This document shows positions 1 to 10,900 of a DNA stretch of 64,000 nucleotides, piece by piece; position 1 is the first letter of the stretch; every line of letters starts with the position of its first letter. Position numbers and translations under genes: made by a program. This DNA is from Dasypus novemcinctus (Eukaryota; Chordata; Mammalia; Cingulata; Dasypodidae). The notes under the pieces are model-generated. The model worked only from the letters and a program-made list of their open reading frames with translations. It had not been told where the DNA came from and did no database searches. The stretch lies in contig NC_080677.1 in assembly GCF_030445035.2 (NCBI RefSeq), forward strand, positions 28,469,513 to 28,533,512, read 5' to 3'.

Positions 1-3000
1 TTATCTATTTATTTCTTTTGCTGCCTGTGCTTTGGGTGTAAAGTCTAAGAAACCATTGCCTAACACAAGGTCCTAAAGATGCTTCCCTACATTTTCTTCT
101 AGGAGTTTTACAGTAGTGGTTCTTATATTCAGGTCTTTGATCCATTTTGAATTGATTTTTGCATATGATATGATCCATTCTTCTGCAAATGGATCCAGTT
201 TTCCCAGCACCATTTGTTGAAGAGACCATTTTTTCCCAATTGAGTTGGTTTTGCTCCCTTGTCAAAAATCAGTTGGCCATAAATGTGTTGATTTCTACAT
301 TCTCAATTCAATTCAATTGGTCTGTATGTCTGTCCTTGTGCCAGTACCGTACTGTTCTGATTATTGTGAAGTTGTAATAAGTTTTAAGATTGGGAACTGT
401 GAGTACTCCAACTTCATTCTTCTTTTTCAAAATGGCTTTGACTGTCCAGGGCCCTTTACCCTTCCATGTAAATTTGATGATTGGCTTTTCTTTTGTGCAA
501 AGAAGGTTGTTGGAAATTTTACTGGGATTGCATTGAATCTCTAAATCACTTTGGCTGGAACTGATACCTTAACATATTTAGTCTTCCAATCCATGAACAC
601 AGAATGTCCTTTGATTTATTTAGGTTTTGCTTAATTTCTTTTAACAATGTTAAGTTTCCTGTGTACAAATTCCTTTATTCTTAGATATTTTATTCTTTTG
701 TTACTGTAAATGGAATTGTTTTCTTGATTTCTTCTTCAGATTGTTCATTTTTAGTGTATAAACACTATTATTTTTGGGTATTGATCTTGTACCCTGCCAC
801 TTTGCTGAATTCATTTCTTAGCTCCAGGAGCTTTGTTGTGAATTTTTCAGGATTTTCTGTATATAGGATCATATCATCTGCAAGTAGGGAAAATTTTACT
901 TCTTCCTTTCAAATTTGGATACTCTTTTTCTCTTTCTTATCTAATTGCTCTGGCTAGAACTACCAGTAATTTGTTGAGTAACAATGGCAACACTGAGCAT
1001 CCTTGTCTTATTCCTAGTCTTAGAAGGAAAGTATTGAGTTTTTCACCATGAAGTATGATGTTAGCTGTAGATCTTTCATATATGCACTTTATCATGTTGA
1101 GAAAGTTTCCCTCTATTCTTAGTGTTCTTATTGTTTGTATCAAGAAAGAGTACTGGATATTATCAAATGCCTTTTCTGAATCAATTGAGAGGACCATGTG
1201 GTATTTTTCCATCATTCTGTTAATGTGGTGTATTATATTATTTTTTTATGTTGGACAAACCTTGATGAATTCCTCTTGCTCATGATGTATAATTCTTTTA
1301 ATGTGCTATTGGATTTGGTTTTATAATATTTTGTTGAGGATTTTTGCATCTATATTCATAAGAGATATTGGAATTCTCTTTTCTTCTGGTATCTTTATCT
1401 GGCTTTGGTATGAGGGTGATGTTGGCCTTGTAAAATGAATTAGGGAGTGTTCTCTCCTCTTCAATTTTTTGGAAGAGTTTAGACAGGATTGGTGTTCATT
1501 CTTCTTGGAATGTTTGGTAAAATTCCCTTGTGAAGTTATTTGGTCCTGGGCTTTTCTTTATTGTTTTTTGTTTTGTTTTGTTTTGTTTTTTCACTGATTC
1601 AATCTCTTTACTAGTTATTGGTTTGGTGGGATAATCTATTTCTTCCTGGGTCAGTGTAGGTAATTTGTGTGATTCCAGGAATTTGTCCATTTCATCTAGG
1701 TTACCTAATGTCAGTGTACAGTTGTTCATAGTACCCTCTCATAGATTTTTATTTCAGTGGAGTCAGTAGTAATGCCCCCTTTTCCATTTCTGATCTTAGT
1801 TATCCATATCTTCTCTCTTCTTTGCCATTCTACCTAAGGCTTGCCAATTTTGCTGATCTTTTCAAAGAACCAAGTTTTGGTTTTGTTGATTCTCTCTATG
1901 GTTTTTTTCTCTATTTCATGTATCCCCATTCCAATCCTTATTCCTACTTTCTGAAATTTGCTCTTCTTTTTCTAGTTCTTCCAGTTTTCAGGCTAGGTGT
2001 CTGATTTGAAATCTTTCTTTTTTAATGTAAGCATTTCGAGCTATAAATTTCCCTCTCGGCACTGCCTTTGCTGCGTCCTGTAAGTTTTCATATGTTGTAT
2101 TTTCATTTTCACTTACCTCAATATATTTCCTAATTTCCCCTGTGCTTTCCTCTTTTACTCACTGGTTGTTTAATAGTACATGGTTTAATTTCCACACATT
2201 TGTGAATTTTCATTTCTCCCTCTGTTATTGATTTCTAGCTTCATTCCATTGGGTTCAGAGATGACACATTATATGATTTCAATACTTTTGAATTTATTGA
2301 GATTTGTTTTGTAATGTGAAATATTGTCTATACTGGAGAATGAGCCATGTGCACTTAAGAAAATGTGTGTTTTGTTGTTGTTAGGTTAAGTATTCTATAT
2401 ATTTGTTAGGTCTAGGTGTTTTAGAGTATCATTCAAATCTTGCATTTCTTTATTAATCTTCTGTCCAGATGTTCTATCCATTATTGAAAGTAGGGTATTA
2501 AGGTCACCTACTATTAGTGCAGAATTGTCTATTTCTCTCTTCAAATCTGTCAGTATTTTCTTCATATATTTTGTGACTCTGCTATTAGGTGCATATGTAA
2601 TTGTTACATCTTCTTGCTGAATTGAAATTTTTATCAGTATATGACTGTCTTTGTCTCTTGTGACCATATTTTGACTTGAGGTCTATTTTATCTGATATTA
2701 TTGTAACTACTGCATCTCTCTTTTTGTTGCTACATGCATGGTATATTTTTTCCCATCCTATCACTTTCAGCCTACTTATGTCTTCAAATTTAAAGTGAGT
2801 CTCTTGTAACAGGATATAGTTGGGTCATGCTTTTTTTAACCCATTATGCCAACCTCTGTTGTTTGGAGAGTTTAACTCATGTACTGATAAACAGGACTTT
2901 CTTCTGCCATTTTGATATTTAGTCTTTGTAAGTCATATACATTTCTTGCCTTTCCATTCTTCCATTTATGCCTTTCACTTGATTTTTTTGTATTGTAGCA

Positions 3001-3100
3001 TATTAAGTCCCTTCTCATTTCTATCTAGATAAATTTTCCTGTATTTTCCTTGTGGTTAAAAGTTAACATCCTAAGTATCTAATGATCATATTTGATTTCA
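1..3100 (-). mobile_element. LINE-1 remnant, ORF2 region, antisense
   Basis: The minus strand carries L1 ORF2 pieces in the right order, broken by stops and frameshifts. They are an endonuclease segment (about 2395-2667, IQQEDVTITYAPN, VGDLN), the linker (1496-1729) and the reverse-transcriptase segment (937-1215, SIDSEKAFDNIQ and GIRQGCS); C-terminal ORF2 sequence runs to the left edge. The 3' end is cut by the window start and the element looks 5'-truncated near 3.1 kb. It is dead, an old mammalian L1 rather than a young active copy. Confidence 0.9.
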
Positions 3101-3159
3101 AACCAACTTGACTTCAATAGCATGCACATACACCATTCTTATACCCCTCCATCCCCATA

Positions 3160-3520
3160 TATTTTAATTCCCTCCCCCCCACACCCTTGCAGCTTGCTTG
3201 CTGTCTGCTTTGTGTCCATTCATTGTGCGTTCTTCTGTGTCTGTATTTATTTTTTATTTATCCCCACCCCCCTTGCGGCTTGCTTATTGTTTTGCTGTGT
3301 CCATTTGCTGTGAGCTCTTCTTGTTTTTACTTGTCTCCCTTTCTGTTGCATCACCTTGCTGAGTCAGCTCTCTGCGGAGCTTGTGGGCTGGACGGCACTC
3401 CACAGTGCTTGCAGGTGAGCCTGCCTTCACAAGGAGGCCCCGGGACATGAATCCGGGACCTCCCATATGGTACATGGGAGCCCAAATGATTTGCACCACA
3501 GCCACTTCCCTGTCCCCACA
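3160..3520 (-). mobile_element. DAS-like tRNA-derived SINE (xenarthran type)
   Basis: Read on the minus strand it starts with a degenerate tRNA-like head (GGGAAGTGGCTGTGGTGCAA, then CATATGGGAGGTCCCGGATT). It continues through GAGAGCTGACTCAGCAAGGTGATGCAACA and an A-rich body, and ends in a T/C-rich run on the plus strand at about 3165-3185. This head, body and tail match the armadillo/sloth SINE family as I remember it. It abuts the 5' end of the L1 remnant and is a main reason for placing the host in Xenarthra. Confidence 0.75.
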
Positions 3521-4941
3521 TAATTTTTGTACTTGTCACAAATTATACGTTTGTGCCTGTTGTCCAAAACCATAGGTTTATCATTTTTTATGCACTTGTA
3601 TTCTAGCACCTGCCAAGGTTTTTGCCCATCCATGCCTTGAAGAAGAAAAATAACCATATTGGTGGCCTTGCAGGTGGCAGGAATGATGGCAGGCAGTGGA
3701 GCTGACATCTTGTTGTGTGCATGCACAGTCCAGCAGCCTCACATCAGAAGCAGAGAGGGAGAAGTAGTGGGTGCTGATTGTGGCCCCAGACAAACAAGTG
3801 GTGAGCAGGAGTCCCAGCCTGCCCTCTGGGTATGTGCTCAAGCTTAACCTAGATTTCTAACACAACTCTCTGTCCACTTTTTCTTAACCAGCCTCCCACT
3901 GCATTTTACATTTTCTCATACTCCTTTTTGAAATCAGTAGGATATAAATTAATGGAATGAAACTGGTACAGACTGTACAATTTCCCCTGCACATGGGACT
4001 ATGGAGTTGTCCCCATCCCATTTAACCCATCCTTGCTCTGGAATGTGAGGGTCTCCAAAGCCTCTGCACACATTTTCAGTCACTTCTTTCACCACCTGCC
4101 CAACTGCAGCCACACACGGGGCCTACACCCAGTCCATCTGCTCCTTCCCTTCCTATCACCACCTGGCCAAGGGATGCCTCATAGGTTTTTTTCCCCTTTG
4201 TCCTCTTGGCCAGGCCCAGCCTACCCTCCAGGTGCAGGTGACAATCCTCATGGGTCCTCACGAGGTATCTAGGTCTGCCCTGAGATGGGCTCCCTGGGAG
4301 CTGGAGCTGCTCCTGAACATGACAGCTGATGCAGCCCAGTGCCTTGTACCTAGTGCTGGTCAAATAGAAGGCACAATGGAACGTGTTAGGAGAGGGTATT
4401 GCTTGCCTGCAGAGAACCATGTCTGGTGACCTCTTAGCCACAGCTCCATCTCCATGGGGACTCTCCATCCACCATGACCCCCACCCAGCCAAGCTCATCA
4501 AAGACCTCCTGCTCCCTGTGCAGCTGAAGAACAAACAAGTCTTGGCCCTTGGCGTGTGTTTTGACTCCTGCTTTATAGAAAGCAGCTAACAAATAATGAG
4601 TCCCAAGAGTCCCACATCACAGGCCTTGGTGAGGGGTCAGCCCAGCAGGGAGCAAGGGAGGGATACAACAAAAGGCAGCGAAGACCCGGCCACCTCCCTC
4701 TAGTCCTTCGGCAGTCCTGGCTTCGCTGGGAGGGGCCACCATACAGCAGCACCCTGGCCTCCTCCACACAGTCCCAGCAGGGCCCTTCATGGAAAGGGCA
4801 GGAGACTCCGGACACTTCTGCAGCTGTGCTGGCCCAGGCAGGGTGGACATGGTTCTCAGAGGCTTGTCCCTGATGCCTGGGGTTCAGCTGTCACCCCCAA
4901 AGATGAGCAAGGGAGCCATGAGGCTGACCCACATTGCAGGA
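3521..4941 (-). other. MINDY4 3' flank / probable 3' UTR, no recognised gene
   Basis: Non-repetitive-looking sequence left of the MINDY4 stop codon. Part of it is presumably 3' UTR on the minus strand, but I cannot place the cleavage site. No exon of the expected downstream neighbour (AQP1 in human) is seen. Short open frames on both strands show no recognisable protein. Confidence 0.5.
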
Positions 4942-4990
4942 TCACAGGATGGGTTCTGAGCCGTTCCAGTTCACTGATGCCCCCTTCCAC
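4942..4990 (-). CDS. MINDY4: MINDY4 terminal coding exon K with stop
   Basis: 49 bp of coding sequence. G completes Lys, then [15 protein letters not shown] and TGA. The acceptor is gttactgcacctgcag|G preceded by ctctttctcttg. The ending WNGSxPIL-stop is the characteristic MINDY4 C-terminus, which fixes the end of the gene despite the 15.2-kb intron before it. The 3' UTR continues to the left. No AATAAA on this strand is evident before the SINE at about 3.5 kb; a TATAAA variant at about 4571 is only a weak candidate poly(A) signal. Confidence 0.93.
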
Positions 4991-7900
4991 CTGCAGGTGC
5001 AGTAACAAGAGAAAGAGGGTTAAAGAGTGATGGGAGCAAAATGGAGCCCATCTCTTCTTCTCACTTACCTGAAGTCCCTGCCCCAGTGGCTTGGAGGACT
5101 TCAGAGTCCATCCTCCCCACCACATCCCTCCACACACACATACCAGTCCCTTAAGAAACACAAACACACCCAGAGCCTGGAAAGCCATGGAGGGGACTGA
5201 GGGAGTGAGGGGATTCATTCGTTGGTGCCGCGAATGTTTCTCGAGAACCTGCTTTGTGCCTGCCCTGCTGGGCACTCTGCCATCGTGAGTGATCCACAGA
5301 CATGTGGGTCCAGTTGCTCCAGTTGCACGTGGGAAGACCTGGATATGGAGGGATGCTGGGCCATGAGAGGTGCAGAAAGAGGTCCAGTGTGGCCGGAGGC
5401 CAGGTAGGTATGGAGAGCAGAGTCGGTCGGAGCTGGGGAGCTGGTGGGAGATGTGGCACCTGGGCCTCACAGGGCTTGTAAGGGTTCTGGCCTTTACCCT
5501 AAGAGCCACTAAAACTAGTGAAGGGCTTTGAGCACACAGAAATGGAGCAGATAAGCAATTTTTAAAATTACTTCACGAGGCCTTAAAACGCATTGAGTAC
5601 AATTAAACTGCAATCCAGGTTTAGATAGACTGTAACAACAGTTCGATTCCAAAATAAGTTATTGTAGTCAAGACGACGGAATTTCCTAACACTTGATTTT
5701 ATTACATGGCGATAATTTTCCATAGCAATTCAAAGGAATAAATATTTATAGTAGATGGAGGTTTTGTACAAAATCTGACATTAGAAATTATATACATATA
5801 TATATGATATGTGTGTGTTGTCTAAGCACACATACATGGAGCTAGGATATAAATGGTCTATATCTCTGCAACAATGTTAAAGTACAAAGTTTGAGAAAGG
5901 GATTTTTTTAATTATTAAAAAAGCTTTAGATTACATAAATGTTATGTTGAAGACATAGGAGGTTGTCATATACCCTACCCCCTCTACTTCCCACACTTGC
6001 CCCATTAACAGCATCTTTCATTGGTGTGGTACATTCATTACAATTGACAAAGACATATTGAAGCCTTGGTACTAACCACAGTCTATAGTTTACACTATAG
6101 TTTATACTTTGCACTGCATCATTTTATAGGTTTTGACAAAATGTATAATGGCCTATATCTGTCATTGCAAAGTCATGCAGAACAATTTCAGTGTTCCACA
6201 AATGCCCCATGTTAACCCAATTCTTCCCTCTTCCTCCCCACAGAACCTCTGGTGACCACTGCCTTTATTTACATCAATGCTACAAGTTCTTCCATTATGA
6301 GAATAATAAGTCTACTTTAGTCAATAGTTGCGCTCCCCCTTTAGGTTTGTTTGCTCCTCACTCTTGAGGATTTGGGGGTGGTAGTGCCCACTTTGCTTCC
6401 AATTGAGAGGGGACTTAGATCCCATGGAGCTGACGGATGGAGCTGTCTTGCTTGCAGTTATAGATTATCTGTGTTTTGAGGGACAGGCTAGTTGTCCTCG
6501 GTGCGTCCAGTGAACTGGAGAGTAGGTGTTGGCTACAACTCTGCTGAGACTCAGGGCTCAACTAGCATATGAACAGCTGGAATATTTAAGTTTCTAGGAC
6601 ACATATTTAATGGGTATGGTGATAATTATAGATTCAAGTAAAAGGGGCATAAGAGCCATGTGTAGGAAAATTGTAAATGAGTCTAACTCCGTTACATTGG
6701 GGAGATAGGTTATCATATATTCCAAGGCAAGGCCCACTGACAGGGTGCTGAATTCCTGAGATTGTCTGCCCTGCCTCTAGTGTCCAGATGTCCCTAGAGC
6801 TTTCAGGAGTCCCCCTGCTTAGGGCACTGTCTACTCTGGCAGTCGATAAGATCCTCCTGAGATGTGCATAAGCATAACCTCTAGAATGATCTCCCAGATC
6901 ACTTTGAAATCCCTTAGCCATAAAAACCCACTTGTATTTAGTATTTCCCCTTTTGGGTCCAGGTCTTTTTCCAAACACATCACTAGTTGGTGCTTGGTAA
7001 TAATCCTTCAGTGCCTTAGTAGGATCTATTCCAAGTCTAACCTGGGACAAGAGATGCATGACAAAGCTCTTGTGAATCAAAAAGGTCAGCATCAGTGATA
7101 TCACTGGACATGGAAGAATTAAGTGATTCTGTGGCACCTGGTCACCTTAGACTATTTCCCAAATGTTATGTGTCAAGACTAGGGAAGGCCCAGATGACTC
7201 TATCAAGCTCTTTGAGGATGAGTTATTGTGATGGAATTCACAGGCATCATAGAACTCATCTTTACTGTGAGAATAAGACTATATTTAGAAAGAAATTGCC
7301 AAGGCTTGGAGAAGTTAGATTGCTACAACTGGTGAGTACCTTTCACCGGTGCTCTTTGGTATTGGTGTCTGATGATGTCCCCAGGCAGCTGACACAGAAC
7401 CAACTGGGAGGGACGATGACGCTGATCTGACTTACACAGCCGAGCAGGTTCTAGAAGTTAAGACAGGCTGGGAAGGCATTCTGCTGATCACAGCTTCCCA
7501 GGGACTAGGATGACATATTACATCTACTGGATTAATAGTACTTGCAGCAATCTGCAGCAACACAATGCAGGGCTTAATTGATTCTCCCATGCTATTTGAA
7601 CATTTCAATTTTCTTTTTCTGTTCATCATCTTTGCATTTCTGAAGCTTGTCATCAAAAAGCTTTCATTTGCTTATTTGCAGATAAGCATCAGCCTCTGTA
7701 CTTTCTTCTAAAAGTCATGGATATTAGGAACAAATCTTGAATCTGAACTTCCTAGAGGGCAACACAAAGGAGGCAGGGAGTAGAGCAACATTCCCTCCCA
7801 CAGTCTGGCCAAGAACAGACAACGGGGACCCAAATTAGCTTTTCATTTTTATTTTAACAGGTTTTGCTTTTTGGAGCAGTTTAAGGTTTACAGAAAACTT

Positions 7901-10900
7901 GCATAGGAAATGCAAAGTTCCCATATGCACCCCACCCAACTCCATCCCCACACACAGTTTCCCCTACTCTTAGCATCTTGCATTAATGTGGCACCTTTGT
8001 TATAATTGGTGAACCAATATTGATACATTGTTATTAGCTAAAGTCCATCATTTATCTTAGGTTCTTTCTTTGTGCTGTACAGTTCTATGGACTTTGACAA
8101 AAGCATGACGCCATGTATCCACCATTACAGTATCATACAGAATACTCCATAACCATTGATCTTTTTACTGTCTACAGTTTTGCTCTTTCCAGAATTTCAT
8201 ATAGAGTATGCAGCCTTTTCAGACTTGCTTCTCTCACTTACCAGCGTGCATTTAAGTTTCTTCCATGTCTTTCCATGGCTTGACAGCTTATTTCTTTTTA
8301 TTGCTGAATAATATTCCATTGCGTGGATGCACTACAGTTTTATACATTCATCTATTAAAGGACATCTTGGTTGCTTCTAATATTCGGTAATAATAAATAA
8401 AGCTGCTATAAATATTCATATACAAGTTTTTGTGTGGACATCAGTTTTTGATTCATTTGGGTAAACACCTAAGAGCACAACTGCTAGATCATATGGTAAA
8501 CCCATGTTTAGCTTTGTAAGAAACTGACAGATGGTCTTCCATAGTAGCTATACCATTTTGCATTCCCGTCGGCAATGAGAGTTCCCGTTGCTCCACATTC
8601 TTGTCAGCATTTGGTGTTGTCAGTGTTTTGGATTTTGGCCAGTCTAACAGGTGTTAGTAGTATCTCACTGCTGTTTAAATTTGCAGTTCCCTGCTGACAT
8701 ATGATGCTGAGCATATTTTCATATGCTTATTTTTCATCTATATATCTTATGTGATGAGACGTCTATTCAGGTTTTTTGCGCATTTTAAAAATGGGTTGTA
8801 TGTTTTCCAATTGTTGAGTTTTAAGAGTTTTTTGTACATTTTGGATACAAATAGTTTATCAGATTTGTGTTTCACAACTATTTATTCCCAATGTGTGGGT
8901 TGTCTTTTCATTCTCATAACTGCATCTTTCACAGAGAAGTTTTTTTAATTTTAATGATGTCCAAATTATCCATTTTTCTACCATGATAGTACTTTGATGT
9001 TGTATCTAAAAAGTAATCACCATATCCAAGGTCACCTAGATTTTCTCCAATGTTATCTTATAGAAATGTTACAGTTTTATGTTTTACATTTAGGTCTACA
9101 TTTTGAGTTCATTTTTATGAAAGTGTAAGATTTGTGTCTAGATTCACTTTTTTGCATGTGGATGTCCAATTGTTGCACATCCAAAAATGGATATCCATTT
9201 TTGAAGATTGTCCTTTCTCTATAGAATTGCCTTTGCTCCTTTATCAAAGAAAAACTGACTACTTCTGGACTCTCTATTCTATTCCATTGATCTATTTGTC
9301 TATTCTTTCACCAATACTACGCTGTCTTGGTCACTATTGCTTTATAGTCAATCTGGAAGTCAAATAGTGCCTTGTTCTTCAGTATTGTATTGATTATTCT
9401 AGGTCTTTTGCCATTCCGTATCAACTTTAGAATCAATTTGTCAGTATCTACAAAATAATTTGCTGGCATTTTAATGGGCATTGACTAGAATCTATAAGTC
9501 AATCTGTGAAGAATTGACATTTTAATAATATTGAGTCTACCTATCAAGGAACATGAACTATCACTCCTTTTTAAAAGATTTTCTTTGCTTTCTTTCATCA
9601 GAGTTTTATAGTTTTCCTCATATTGATCTTTTACATATTTTGTTAGACTTACACCTAAGTATTTCATTTTTTAGTGCTATGGTGTTGTGTTTTAATTTCA
9701 AATCCCAAGTGTCCACCATTGATATATAGGAAAGCAATCCACAATCCACTTTGGTATATTAACCCTGTACCCTATAACTTTATATAATTACTTATTAGTT
9801 TTAGGAGGATTTTTGTTTGTGTCGATTCTTTGGGATTTTCTACATAGATACCATCTGTAAACAAAGACAGTTTTATTTCTTCCTTTCTGATCTATATACC
9901 TTTTCTTTTCTTTACTTTTCTTACTGCATTAGCTATGACTTACAGTATGTGAATGAATAGGAGTGGTGACAGAGGACATCCTGTCTTGTTCCTGATCTTA
10001 GGGGGAAAGCATCTGTTTTCTCACCATTAAGTTCAGCATTGGCTGTAGGTTTTTTGCATATGTTGTTTATCAAGATGAGGAAGTTCCCTTCTACTAGTTT
10101 GCTAGGAGTTTTCAATCATGAATGGGTATTAATTTTGTCAATTGCTTTTTCTGCTTCGGTTAATATAATCATTTGATTTTTCTTCTTTGACTTGATGACA
10201 TGAAAGATTACATTAATTGGTTTTGAACGTTGAATCGATCTCACATACCTGGAATAGATACCACTTGGTAGTGATATTTAATTCTTTTTATACCTTATTG
10301 GATGTGGTTTGCTAATATTTTGTTGAAGATTTTGCCCTATGATCATGAGATATATTGGTCTGTAATTTTCCTTTCTTGTAATGTTTTTGTCTGCTTTTGG
10401 TATTAGAGTAATAATGGCTTCGTAAAATGAGTTAGGTAATGTTCCTTCTGCTGCTATTTTCTGCAAGAGATTTTACAAAATTGCTATAATTTCTTCTTTA
10501 AATGTCTGGTATAATTAACCAGTGAAACCATTTAGGTCTTGGGCTTTCTGTTTGGGAAGGTTATAATGGTTGATTCATTTTATTTAATATTACTAGGCCT
10601 ATTTAGATTATCTATTTATCCTTGTTTGAGTTTTGGTAGATTGTGTCTTTCAAGGGATTTGTCCATTTCATCTAAGTTATCAAAGTTGAAAGCATAGAAT
10701 TGCTTCTAGAATTTCTTTTATTATCTTTTTAATGCCCACGGAATCAGGAGCAATTGTCCCTCTTCCATTTCTGACATTAGAAATTTGAGTCTTCTCTCTT
10801 ATTTTCTTGGTTAGAGATTAATCAATTCTTTTCAAAGAACCAATTTTTGGTTTTATTGACTTTATTGCTAACTGTTTTCAAAGTCACTGACTCTACTCTA

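Noticed and set aside
3381-3520. tRNA gene
   Set aside because: The tRNA-like box is the degenerate head of a SINE; it lacks a full cloverleaf.
1-4941. Exons of AQP1, the expected downstream neighbour
   Set aside because: No aquaporin motif (NPA boxes) seen; the interval is L1, SINE and unassigned flank.
4856-5509. 217-codon minus-strand open frame over the terminal exon
   Set aside because: Reads the true exon out of frame and through the intron border; the in-frame exon ends at 4942 after a good acceptor.
6634-7137. 167-codon minus-strand open frame
   Set aside because: It spans the OSBPL9 retrocopy/retroelement junction by chance; its upstream part is the pseudogene and the rest is non-coding element.
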